From the NCBI GenBank assembly GCA_046313435.1, contig JBKBYG010000017.1, positions 1-34,644 on the forward strand: a DNA stretch of 34,644 bases, written 5' to 3'. This document shows positions 24,734 to 32,409 of this stretch, one piece after another (the first letter of the stretch is position 1; each line of letters begins with the position of its first letter). The translations under genes and the position numbers were made by a program. The notes beneath the pieces are model-generated. The model had not been told where the DNA came from. It did not search any database and saw nothing but the letters and a program-made list of their open reading frames with translations. The DNA is from JBKBYG01 sp046313435 (lineage in GTDB: Bacteria; Pseudomonadota; Alphaproteobacteria; Rickettsiales; Arcanibacteraceae).

Positions 24734-25297
24734 TTATATTTGAGTATCTGATTCTTTTTTTTCAGCAATATTTCCAAGTATTTTCATTTGATTTAGAAAA
24801 TTATCAAGCTCAATTTGACTACATAGTCCAAGTAAAACTGGGTCACGTGGTCTAATATGAGAAATATTCCAATGTGACTTTGCTTTAATTGTAGCTATAG
24901 TATTTTTAGTAGTACCAATTAACTTAGCAATTTGAGCCTCATTAGCCTCAGGGCAATTTTTTAACAGCCACGCAATAGCGTCTGGCTTATCTTGTCTACG
25001 TGCGATAGGGATATATTTTGTTGGTTTTTTCTTTTTTGCCTCAAGATGCTTTCTAGCGCCTATACTTAATTCAAGTCTTCTTTTTGGATTTTCTTCAGAT
25101 CTTTTAATTTCATCTATTGTTAATTGTCCTGCAACTACTGGATCTTGACCCAAAATTCCTTGTGCTACCTCACCGTCTGCAATACCTTTTACTTCAAGAG
25201 GATGCATACCACAAAATTCTGCTATTTGATCAAATGTTAGCGTGGTATTATCTATTAGCCATACTGCTGTTGCTTTTGGCATTAATGGTAAACTCAT
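24734..25297 (-). CDS. trcR: DUF1013 family cell-cycle transcriptional regulator (TrcR-like)
   Basis: A 187-residue protein of the DUF1013 family, which is nearly confined to Alphaproteobacteria. The N-terminal MPKATAVWLIDNTTLTFDQI, FCGMHPLEVKGIADGEVAQG, and the central KRRLELSIGARKH and IPIARRQDKPDAI are characteristic; the second half (EAQIAKLIGTTKNTIATIK) resembles a helix-turn-helix. The family member in Caulobacter (TrcR) is reported to work with the GcrA/CtrA-type cell-cycle network. The gene leads the gltX-def-fmt-truA run and is four bases from gltX, so they may share a transcript. Confidence 0.85.
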   Translation of the reverse strand: MSLPLMPKATAVWLIDNTTLTFDQIAEFCGMHPLEVKGIADGEVAQGILGQDPVVAGQLTIDEIKRSEENPKRRLELSIGARKHLEAKKKKPTKYIPIARRQDKPDAIAWLLKNCPEANEAQIAKLIGTTKNTIATIKAKSHWNISHIRPRDPVLLGLCSQIELDNFLNQMKILGNIAEKKESDTQI

Positions 25298-25498
25298 GTT
25301 TTTTATTATCCCTTTAATTAAATTTAATTGTATCTAATATTACTAATCTAGTATATTTATGCAGATATTTAAAGGATAAATTTGTACTTTACTTTATGAA
25401 ATCTCTATAAAAGGATTTATTTTAAACATTTATAAGTTAAAATTTTCTTAAAAACTTTCTTAAAAAATATAAAACATATTAATTACTTGCAATAGTGT

Positions 25499-26473
25499 TT
25501 AAATTTTTAAAATAATTTTACCTATATGTCTACCAGCTTTCATATATTCTAACGCTTCTTGCGCTTTTTCAAAGGCAAAGATTTTATTGATCACAGGTTT
25601 AACTACACCTGAAACTACCAAGGGCCAAATTTCTGTTTCAATTCTAGCCTTTAGGGAGGATTTATATTCTAGTGATTGGGAGCGAAGAGTAGAATTATAA
25701 ATAGTAATATTTTTAACTAGTGCTGGTCCTAAATTTGCATTAACATACTGCCCTTTTAGCAAAGCTATTATAAGTAACTTACCTCCATATTTTAATAATT
25801 TTATATTATGATTAAAGAATTCGCCTCCTAAACAATCCAAAATTATATCTAGTTTATTATTATCTGTAGCTTCTAGAATTTCTGAAATAAAATTACTATT
25901 ATTATAATTAAAAGCGTAATCACTTCCTAACTCAATACATGATTTTATTTTTTCATCATTTGAAGCAGTAGAAATCACTTTAAGACCTAAGGCTTTTGCT
26001 ATTTGAATTCCAATAGTGCCTATACCACTTGCAGCCGCATGAATTAATAAGGCTTGGCCCTTTAATGCATGAGCTTTTTCAACTAAATTCATAAATACTG
26101 TAAATATTGCCTCTGGAAGCGCTGCTGCCTGTTCAAAATTTAAATTATTTGGAACAAGAAAAGTAAGGGCTTCTTCTGCAGCAACTTGCTCTGCATAACC
26201 TCCTGAAGCAAGAAGAGCGCAAACTTTATCACCTAATTTAAAGGAAGATACATTATTTCCAATTGCAATTACAGTACCAGCAACTTCTAATCCTGGAATT
26301 GAATTAGGATCTTGGCCACTGTAACTTCCTTCTACTTCATATAAATCAGCTCTATTTAAACCAATTGAATCAGTTTTTATAAGTATTTCTGTATCTTTAA
26401 TTGTAGGGGTAGGTAGCTTACACAATAAAAGTTTTCTATTAGAATTCGACTTTTCAATTTGGTAAGCTAACAC
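25499..26473 (-). CDS. NAD(P)H:quinone oxidoreductase, MDR superfamily (PIG3-like)
   Basis: A 324-residue zinc-free medium-chain dehydrogenase/reductase. It has the N-terminal catalytic fold with LNRADLYEVEGSY and PGLEVAGTVIAIG, then GGYAEQVAAEEAL, LPEAIFTVFMNL, and the NADPH-binding AAASGIGTIGIQIAKALG near residues 143-160. The zinc-ligand cysteines of alcohol dehydrogenases are absent, so a quinone or enone reductase is most likely. It follows atpC on the same strand with a five-base gap, an arrangement that suggests co-transcription with the ATP synthase subunits. Confidence 0.88.
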   Translation of the reverse strand: MLAYQIEKSNSNRKLLLCKLPTPTIKDTEILIKTDSIGLNRADLYEVEGSYSGQDPNSIPGLEVAGTVIAIGNNVSSFKLGDKVCALLASGGYAEQVAAEEALTFLVPNNLNFEQAAALPEAIFTVFMNLVEKAHALKGQALLIHAAASGIGTIGIQIAKALGLKVISTASNDEKIKSCIELGSDYAFNYNNSNFISEILEATDNNKLDIILDCLGGEFFNHNIKLLKYGGKLLIIALLKGQYVNANLGPALVKNITIYNSTLRSQSLEYKSSLKARIETEIWPLVVSGVVKPVINKIFAFEKAQEALEYMKAGRHIGKIILKI

Positions 26474-26478
26474 TTAAT

Positions 26479-26889
26479 TTAAATATTTTGTTTAAGATAA
26501 TTTAAGGCAGATAATTCGTCGTGAAGATAATTAGTATTTTCTACTTCAGTAACATCTTCTAAAGTTGAATATATTTCTGCTATTCTCTCTTCTAACTCAT
26601 GTTTTTGTATATTTTTTATATCTACTGCCTGTTCAGCAAGTACTATACAATTATGACTATTAATCTCAGCAAATCCTCCTGCTACAAAAACTTTTTTAAC
26701 AATTATGCCGTCTTTATATATATTTATTATCCCAGGCTTGATAATTGAAATAAAAGGAATATGTCCAGCAAGCACGCCAAATTCTCCTTCAATTCCGGGA
26801 ATTACTACCATTTCAGCTTCTTCAGAAAAAATGGTTTTTTCAGGAGTAATAATATTGATATGTAGCATGTTTTCTACAATATTACTCAT
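26479..26889 (-). CDS. atpC: ATP synthase epsilon subunit
   Basis: A 136-residue epsilon subunit of F1. The beta-sandwich domain is clear (LHINIITPEKTIFSEEAEMV, GEFGVLAGHIPF), with a shorter helical C-terminus. A start at 26889 (MSNIVENM) is chosen because GAGGAAG at 26896-26902 is six bases upstream; an earlier in-frame ATG at 26928 lies inside atpD. Epsilon couples F1 rotation to Fo and can inhibit ATP hydrolysis. It begins one base after the atpD stop. Confidence 0.95.
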   Translation of the reverse strand: MSNIVENMLHINIITPEKTIFSEEAEMVVIPGIEGEFGVLAGHIPFISIIKPGIINIYKDGIIVKKVFVAGGFAEINSHNCIVLAEQAVDIKNIQKHELEERIAEIYSTLEDVTEVENTNYLHDELSALNYLKQNI

Positions 26890-26890
26890 T

Positions 26891-28312
26891 TTATACTTCC
26901 TCACTAGCCATTTTATGCGCCCTTGCAATAGCTTCTTCTATATTACCTACCATGTAAAAAGCTGCTTCTGGTAAGTGATCATATTCACCTTCCACTAGTT
27001 TTTTAAATCCGCTTATAGTATCTTCAAGCGACACTAGCTTTCCAGGGGATCCTGTAAATACTTCTGCTACATGAAAAGGCTGAGAAAAGAATCGTTGTAT
27101 TTTTCTTGCGCGCGAAACTATGAGTTTATCCTCTTCAGATAATTCATCCATTCCCAATATTGCAATTATATCTTGTAAAGATTTATAGGTTTGTAAAATT
27201 TTTTGCACTTCCCGAGCAGTATTATAATGTTCTTCACCTATTATACTTGGGCTGAGCATTTGAGAAGTACTATCAAGCGGATCTACGGCAGGATATATTC
27301 CAAGCTCAGCAATTTGGCGACTAAGAACAGTAGTTGCATCCAAATGCGCAAAAGAAGTTGCAGGAGCTGGATCCGTTAAATCATCAGCAGGAACGTAAAT
27401 TGCTTGGACGGAAGTAATTGAACCTTTGTTAGTTGAAGTAATTCTTTCTTGCATCGCTCCCATATCAGTAGCTAAAGTCGGTTGATAACCTACAGCAGAA
27501 GGAATCCGGCCTAACAATGCTGACACTTCAGAGCCTGCTTGAGTAAAACGGAATACATTATCTACAAAAAATAATACGTCTTGTCCTTCTTGGTCACGAA
27601 AATATTCTGCAAGTGTTAATCCCGTTAAAGCAACTCTAGCTCTTGCTCCTGGTGGCTCATTCATTTGTCCATAAACTAATGCAGCTTTTGATTTACTTGG
27701 ATCATTTAAATTAATTACCCCAGAATCTATCATTTCGTGATAGAGATCATTCCCCTCACGTGTACGTTCACCTACGCCAGCAAAAACTGAATATCCCCCA
27801 TGAGCTTTAGCAATATTATTTATAAGCTCCATTATGAGTACCGTTTTGCCTACACCAGCACCTCCAAACAATCCAACCTTTCCACCTTTAGCATATGGAG
27901 CAAGTAAATCAATGACCTTAATACCTGTTACTAAAATTTCTGCATCAGTAGATTGGTCAACAAAGCTTGGTGCAGCTGCATGAATAGGCGCTTTCTGTTT
28001 TGAATTAAGCTCTCCTCTTTCATCTATAGGCTCGCCTATTACATTCATAATTCTACCAAGAGTTTCAGGACCTACCGGGACTGATATCGGAGCACCTGTA
28101 TCAAAAACCTGTATACCTTTTGTTAGCCCATCAGTAGAATCCATAGCAATAGTTCTGACAGTAGACTCACCTAAATGCTGGGCAACTTCTAGTACCAGCT
28201 TTTTGCCATTATTTTCACAGGTTAGGGCATTTAAAATTGCAGGCATTTCATCTTCAAATTGCACATCTACAACTGCTGAAATAATTTGAGTAATTTTACC
28301 TATATTTGCCAT
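26891..28312 (-). CDS. atpD: ATP synthase beta subunit
   Basis: A 473-residue catalytic beta subunit of F1. It has the Walker A loop GGAGVGKT (150-157), the catalytic region GERTREGNDLY (E182), the Walker B-type ALTGLTLAEYFRD and VLFFVDNVFRFTQAGSEVSALLGR, and the C-terminal domain with EVFTGSPGKLV. Length and motifs are normal. Upstream lies an unrelated hypothetical gene rather than atpG, so in this genome atpD-atpC are detached from atpHAG, as happens in some Rickettsiales such as Anaplasmataceae. A 15-bp inverted repeat lies about 50 bases upstream of its ATG. Confidence 0.98.
   Translation of the reverse strand: MANIGKITQIISAVVDVQFEDEMPAILNALTCENNGKKLVLEVAQHLGESTVRTIAMDSTDGLTKGIQVFDTGAPISVPVGPETLGRIMNVIGEPIDERGELNSKQKAPIHAAAPSFVDQSTDAEILVTGIKVIDLLAPYAKGGKVGLFGGAGVGKTVLIMELINNIAKAHGGYSVFAGVGERTREGNDLYHEMIDSGVINLNDPSKSKAALVYGQMNEPPGARARVALTGLTLAEYFRDQEGQDVLFFVDNVFRFTQAGSEVSALLGRIPSAVGYQPTLATDMGAMQERITSTNKGSITSVQAIYVPADDLTDPAPATSFAHLDATTVLSRQIAELGIYPAVDPLDSTSQMLSPSIIGEEHYNTAREVQKILQTYKSLQDIIAILGMDELSEEDKLIVSRARKIQRFFSQPFHVAEVFTGSPGKLVSLEDTISGFKKLVEGEYDHLPEAAFYMVGNIEEAIARAHKMASEEV
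26896..26902 (-). promoter_or_regulatory. Ribosome binding site for atpC inside the atpD end
   Basis: GAGGAAG, six bases before the ATG at 26889, overlaps the last codons of atpD. It decides the atpC start and implies coupled translation of beta and epsilon. Confidence 0.75.
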
Positions 28313-28661
28313 TTTTTATTTAACTCCAGTATATAATATATGAAAACTTACAGAATATTCTTATAAGTTTAAATTCAAAATCATTTTAAAATTTAAACTT
28401 ATAAAAACTTACATTTATAGAATTTTTAAGATATAATTGTGAAAAGGTTAATGTTTTATTAATTCTCTATTTTATTTTCTCTCAACAGAAAATATTATGT
28501 TATTTTAATAAGTTATATATCGTAACTTTAACAAAATGTCTATAGTCTCCGTATAACAAATTTGAAATTTTGAATAATTTGATAAAATTAGTATATGTGT
28601 ATAAAATTATACTTATAAGCTTCAATATAATTACGATGAATATTTATTATCTTAATTAATT
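28313..28661. other. Intergenic stretch upstream of atpD
   Basis: This 349-base gap should carry the atpD promoter and the end of the upstream hypothetical gene. It has no open frame. Its one clear structure is the inverted repeat at 28361-28404; a short direct repeat AAAACTTACA also occurs on both sides of the hairpin. Confidence 0.5.
28361..28404. repeat. 15-bp inverted repeat upstream of atpD
   Basis: TTATAAGTTTAAATT (28361-28375) and its exact complement AATTTAAACTTATAA (28390-28404) with a 14-base spacer. It lies 49-92 bases before the atpD ATG, so it may be a leader hairpin, an operator, or the terminator of the upstream gene; no U-tract follows it. Confidence 0.7.
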
Positions 28662-29696
28662 TTATCTGCAATGATAATTATTTCCTTTAGATTTTTTTAA
28701 AGAACTATCATGAAAATTTAAAACTTGTGGATTTGGCGGTCTTTTTGGAGAATCTTTAGAATTTAATAGGCTTTGAAAGCTATTTTCTCTGTTGTATTTA
28801 GAGGTAAGTCTAATATTGCTTGAAAAATTTGTTTGTCTGTTAGTATTTTGGTTCTTATCCGCAAGTAATTCAGAAAGTAATATTTTTAAAGTTTTACTTT
28901 GATACTCGTTATCAACTTCATCTTGAATAACTATTGCACTATTACCAATGTTTAAAATTTTATTTTCTAATTCTGGACTAATATTAAAAATCCTTGAATT
29001 TTGATAATTAGCGTATATTGCTTTTAAATGATCTTCTCTTAGTATTATGTATTTATTTTCTGAGTTATCTTTAAAATAAAAGCCTTTCATTATGTTCTTG
29101 CAATATTCACCGCTATGATATTGTTGAAAAAGTTTTTGTAAATTGTCAAATATTTCAAAGTAATTTTCAGTCCCTTGACATATAATTGCTGAAAGATTTT
29201 CAGTGTTTTTAATCCCATATAGATTTTCTGGTAGTAAGTATCTTATAACAAAAGATATATCATTAGCTTTAATTTTAATGTTTTTATATTTAACATGGTT
29301 ATTTACTTCTTGAGTTACTATTCTACGAATTAAATAAATGAAATCAGTATTAAGTCCATTTGATAAAATAAAAGTAGCATATTTAGAATAATTATTTAAA
29401 GCCTCAGGCAGTATATATGTCGTATCATATATTTTCCTAAATAAATTTTCCCGGATAAATAAGTAATAAATCCCGCTAGATTTAATGCTAGAACTAATAT
29501 TAATTTTATAAGCAATTCTATGCTCTTTACATCTAATATTAATATTACGCATCACCTTATTTAAAACTTCTTTATTTTCAAGTACTAGTACAGATATTTT
29601 CTCACTATTTTTAATTCCATGAAAATTCTCAGGTAGCAGGTATCTTTGAAGTTTCATTACATAAATTTTAGTATGGTGTGAATCAACTCTTTTCAT
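28662..29696 (-). CDS. Hypothetical protein with two copies of an unknown module
   Basis: A 344-residue protein I do not recognise. A ~120-residue module occurs twice, starting at residues 18 and 152: each opens with R-Y-L-L-P-E-N-F/L-x-G-I-K-N-x-E-x-L/I-S and later has an I-L/I-R-E-x-x-L/F-x-x-I-Y block (FIRENLFRKIY, ILREDHLKAIY). The same module occurs twice more in the next gene upstream (29900). The last ~90 residues are low-complexity, Asn/Ser/Lys-rich, with a basic tail. There is no signal peptide or membrane segment. The start at 29696 has AGG about eight bases upstream; a later ATG (29657) would also keep both modules. A secreted or DNA/protein-binding role is possible but unsupported. 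Confidence 0.7.
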   Translation of the reverse strand: MKRVDSHHTKIYVMKLQRYLLPENFHGIKNSEKISVLVLENKEVLNKVMRNINIRCKEHRIAYKINISSSIKSSGIYYLFIRENLFRKIYDTTYILPEALNNYSKYATFILSNGLNTDFIYLIRRIVTQEVNNHVKYKNIKIKANDISFVIRYLLPENLYGIKNTENLSAIICQGTENYFEIFDNLQKLFQQYHSGEYCKNIMKGFYFKDNSENKYIILREDHLKAIYANYQNSRIFNISPELENKILNIGNSAIVIQDEVDNEYQSKTLKILLSELLADKNQNTNRQTNFSSNIRLTSKYNRENSFQSLLNSKDSPKRPPNPQVLNFHDSSLKKSKGNNYHCR

Positions 29697-29734
29697 ATTA
29701 ACTACCTAAGATAATTTTAATTACAAAATGTTAA

Positions 29735-29781
29735 TTTAATATAGTTAATAAACTGTAAAATATATTATTAACTATATTAAA
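29735..29781. repeat. 17-bp perfect inverted repeat between two paralogous genes
   Basis: The 17 bases at 29735-29751 (TTTAATATAGTTAATAA) are matched exactly by their complement at 29765-29781, around a 13-base spacer. The centre lies about 60 bases upstream of the ATG at 29696, nearly the same place as the inverted repeat before atpD. It could end the upstream gene's transcript or regulate the downstream gene. Confidence 0.75.
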
Positions 29782-29899
29782 GTTGAGTATATGCTTAAAT
29801 TATCGCTTTTAGTTAAAATCAAAATGGGCTGAGTTATTTTTTAGAAAAATTATCGTAAAATTTTTATTATGCTAATAGTCAGTATAAATATTGGTAATG

Positions 29900-31180
29900 T
29901 TACAAAGATTTCTTAAACTTCACACTCTCTTTTGATGCTTTCTCGATTTCTTTCTCTAAAAATGTTAATAAATTATTTTGACCTTGGTTCTTAACTAAAT
30001 TTTTATCGCTTTCAACAAAATTAACCCATGAGCCTTTAAAAACTGCGTTACTAGGAGAACTATCTATTTCCGGTTCTGTATCCATTGAATCCTCATCAAT
30101 AACAACATTTGAAGTAGTCTCTTTTACCAACGATGAATTATTAGTATAGCTACTGAAACAATTATCATTTTTCGTATCTATAGGATCATCATTAGTTAAA
30201 AAACCCAATGACATTTTTTTTACAGAACTACTAGATGTTTGCTCATTAAGTGCTTCTTGTTTACGTTTTTTTTCATGCTTTATCTCTTTTGTAGATAAGG
30301 TGTTAGTTAATTCATCCGATGCTAAATTTTGTATTTCATCCTTTAAAAAGCTTGATTTTGCCATAAAATGATCCGAAGGCTTACTAATCTCAAGTTCATT
30401 TACAATTTTCTTATACAGTATTTCATTTTCTTCTATCTTTTTAAAATTCTTTAAGACTTCTTTCCTTTCTTGCGAAATAAGTCCTTTTAACAAATTTTCA
30501 TTCAATATAATAAGCCTGGTATTATTAACCACATTTCTAAATTTTTTTAAGAAATCATCATACTTGAATTTTGGATTTTTTATATAGTTCTTTTCATTAA
30601 ATCTTTTATAATCCTCTCGAAACATTCTTATATATTTATCATAAATTTTTTTATACTCATCTTGTGCTTCACATTGTATAATAGAAATTTGATCAATATT
30701 TGGTATATTTAAAACTGAATTAGAAAGTATATAACGAGTATGATTAAGCTTCTCCCCAGTACTAGTAACAGATCTCTTTCTTTCAGTATTATTAATTTTA
30801 TTTTCTGGCAATATTTCAAATATTAAATCTTTTAAGCCTTTACCTTTTATTGATAAATTTTTTGTGATACAGTTTTCAATATCAATATATAAATTTTTTT
30901 CACTTTTTAATGGTACTGGTTCTTTGTATGTGCCATAAACTTCCTTCAGTACATCTTCCTTAATAAGTAGATAAAATCTGTTTTCTGAAAGGTTGAAAAC
31001 ATGAATATCACCTGTTCTTTGTTTACCTGTTTTTTGATTGATTGCTTTACGTATCGCGGCACTAGTATTATTTCGACCTTCTACCTTATCAAAAACAAAT
31101 ATTGAAATTTTTTCTGAATTCTCAATATTACAAAAATTTTGAGGCAAACTATACCTCACTCTTTCCATTACTCCTACCAT
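29900..31180 (-). CDS. Hypothetical protein with two copies of the same unknown module
   Basis: A 426-residue paralogue of the protein at 28662. Module copies begin at residues 9 (RYSLPQNFCNIENSEKISIF) and 149 (RYILSNSVLNIPNIDQISII), with the matching later blocks LLIKEDVLKEVY and LIILNENLLKGL; a further IFEILPEN at 120-127 aligns with FVIRYLLPEN of the paralogue. The C-terminal ~190 residues are low-complexity, acidic and Ser/Asn-rich, with KPSDHF and a KKRKQEAL stretch that could act as a nuclear-localisation-like patch. GGAG eight bases before the ATG supports the start. Function unknown; tandem paralogues with unstructured tails fit a lineage-specific effector or surface family, which is inference. 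Confidence 0.7.
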   Translation of the reverse strand: MVGVMERVRYSLPQNFCNIENSEKISIFVFDKVEGRNNTSAAIRKAINQKTGKQRTGDIHVFNLSENRFYLLIKEDVLKEVYGTYKEPVPLKSEKNLYIDIENCITKNLSIKGKGLKDLIFEILPENKINNTERKRSVTSTGEKLNHTRYILSNSVLNIPNIDQISIIQCEAQDEYKKIYDKYIRMFREDYKRFNEKNYIKNPKFKYDDFLKKFRNVVNNTRLIILNENLLKGLISQERKEVLKNFKKIEENEILYKKIVNELEISKPSDHFMAKSSFLKDEIQNLASDELTNTLSTKEIKHEKKRKQEALNEQTSSSSVKKMSLGFLTNDDPIDTKNDNCFSSYTNNSSLVKETTSNVVIDEDSMDTEPEIDSSPSNAVFKGSWVNFVESDKNLVKNQGQNNLLTFLEKEIEKASKESVKFKKSL

Positions 31181-31332
31181 AACTTTTTCTCCATATCAAA
31201 TACCTTAATAAATAACAAAATTAAATTAATAAAAATTAATATAATTTATATTTAAATAAGTTACAATATCAAATTTTATTTTAATAAGTGTAGTAGAATA
31301 TAGTTAAAATGTTTTATAATTTGTTAAATATT

Positions 31333-32259
31333 TTACCAAAAATTTGTAATTGCAGAAGGAGCACCAGCAGTTCCTGCAACAGCAACGCCAGTTTGATAAG
31401 CACCTGTCAAATGGACTTCATAGTCAATACCAGGTACTATGCCAACAGGTGCAGAACCACTTGCCCATTTACCAGTTGTACCAGTACTCGCATATCCTTG
31501 AACTGCCATTGAATAATGGTCGAAAATATTTTTAGCAGACATTTCGATTAATGCTTGGTTATTAGGTAAAGCAGTTATAGTTGCTAAAGCAGTTTGTGCA
31601 TTTGTAAATAGAGTTGCAAGAGTAGCTGCATTCCCTATATTATTATTTACAGAAGTAATATTTGGTATAGTACTATTTCCAGATAAAGTTGTAGGCTCAA
31701 GTAATTTTGATAAATATATTTTGGCAGTAGTAAAATTTGTTAGTGTAGTAGTAGCATTATATGAGGTAGTGACATTTCCTGTTCCTACTGAAGCATTTAC
31801 ATTAATTGAATCAGTAGTGGCATATATTCTATTTTCAAATGATTTGAGAGAATTTAAGCTAGTATTTATCGTAGTAAGTGCTGAATTATATGATGGAGTT
31901 AAAGTGCTTATTTGGCTAATAAAATCTGAATCTTGGATTGATGTTAGTGTATTTAATATTGTAGTTATATTATTACTCACAAGGGTTTTAGTACTATTAA
32001 ATTTAGTATTATATAATTCTGCCTTAACTAGTGGCAACAGGGCTGTTCTTGCTTCTTGACTAATAAATTGTACGAATGCTTTATTTGTTTTACCAGCTAA
32101 AGTAGAGGTAGGCATCGAAGCAATAAAAGTTGCAAGCGTTCCTGAACCTGTTGGAGAAAACCAATCATACGCAGTTGCTGCTGTAGTAACACCAGAAACT
32201 GATACGTTACTTCCAGTACAAGTTGGAGTAAAACTAGTTGTAAATGCTGTAAAAGCCAT
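31333..32259 (-). CDS. Ala/Thr-rich 308-residue protein, tandem copy A
   Basis: A 308-residue protein dominated by Ala, Thr, Ser, Asn and Val, without a classical signal peptide or hydrophobic segment. It is a paralogue of the next gene (32410): identical length, shared N-terminus (TAFTTSFTP, then GVTTAATAYDWF), a shared central LLPLVKAEL, and a C-terminus of about 70 residues that is nearly identical (EMSAKNIFD, SAPVGIVPGIDYEVHLTGAY, GTAGAPSA, ending in aromatic FW). The middle has diverged. It has one Cys (residue 14), absent in copy B. The composition is that of an abundant secreted, surface-layer or fibre protein; no known family is recognised, and secretion is unproven. Confidence 0.75.
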   Translation of the reverse strand: MAFTAFTTSFTPTCTGSNVSVSGVTTAATAYDWFSPTGSGTLATFIASMPTSTLAGKTNKAFVQFISQEARTALLPLVKAELYNTKFNSTKTLVSNNITTILNTLTSIQDSDFISQISTLTPSYNSALTTINTSLNSLKSFENRIYATTDSINVNASVGTGNVTTSYNATTTLTNFTTAKIYLSKLLEPTTLSGNSTIPNITSVNNNIGNAATLATLFTNAQTALATITALPNNQALIEMSAKNIFDHYSMAVQGYASTGTTGKWASGSAPVGIVPGIDYEVHLTGAYQTGVAVAGTAGAPSAITNFW

Positions 32260-32302
32260 GATAAAACTCTTGCAATTAATATATCAAACTAAATAAAAAT
32301 AC

Positions 32303-32348
32303 TAAGTCTCAGGCAAATGACATTATGAGTACTAAGTTCTGAGACTTA
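32303..32348. repeat. Inverted repeat between the two Ala/Thr-rich genes
   Basis: TAAGTCTCAG (32303-32312) and CTGAGACTTA (32339-32348) form a 10-bp stem with a 26-base loop. It lies about 45-90 bases upstream of the copy A ATG and may be a leader structure or operator. Confidence 0.6.
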
Positions 32349-32370
32349 ATATTTATCAATAAGATTTTTA

Positions 32371-32398
32371 ATGAAGATATGGAGATCCATATCTTCAT
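32371..32398 (-). terminator. Hairpin just past copy B of the Ala/Thr-rich genes
   Basis: ATGAAGATATGG (32371-32382) pairs perfectly with CCATATCTTCAT (32387-32398) around AGAT, 12 bases past the stop at 32410. The (-) strand continues TAAAAATC, so there is no U-tract; it may be a partial terminator or a 3'-end stabiliser, letting some transcription into copy A. Confidence 0.55.
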
Positions 32399-32409
32399 AA
32401 AGTCTAATT

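Noticed and set aside
24730..24777. Upstream start of gltX giving a lysine-rich leader
   Set aside because: It lies inside the preceding gene, and GltX proteins begin right before the RFAPSPTGYLH motif, which matches the ATG at 24729.
26890..26928. Upstream start of atpC at 26928
   Set aside because: It lies within atpD; the ATG at 26889 has a near-perfect ribosome site at the right distance and gives normal epsilon length.
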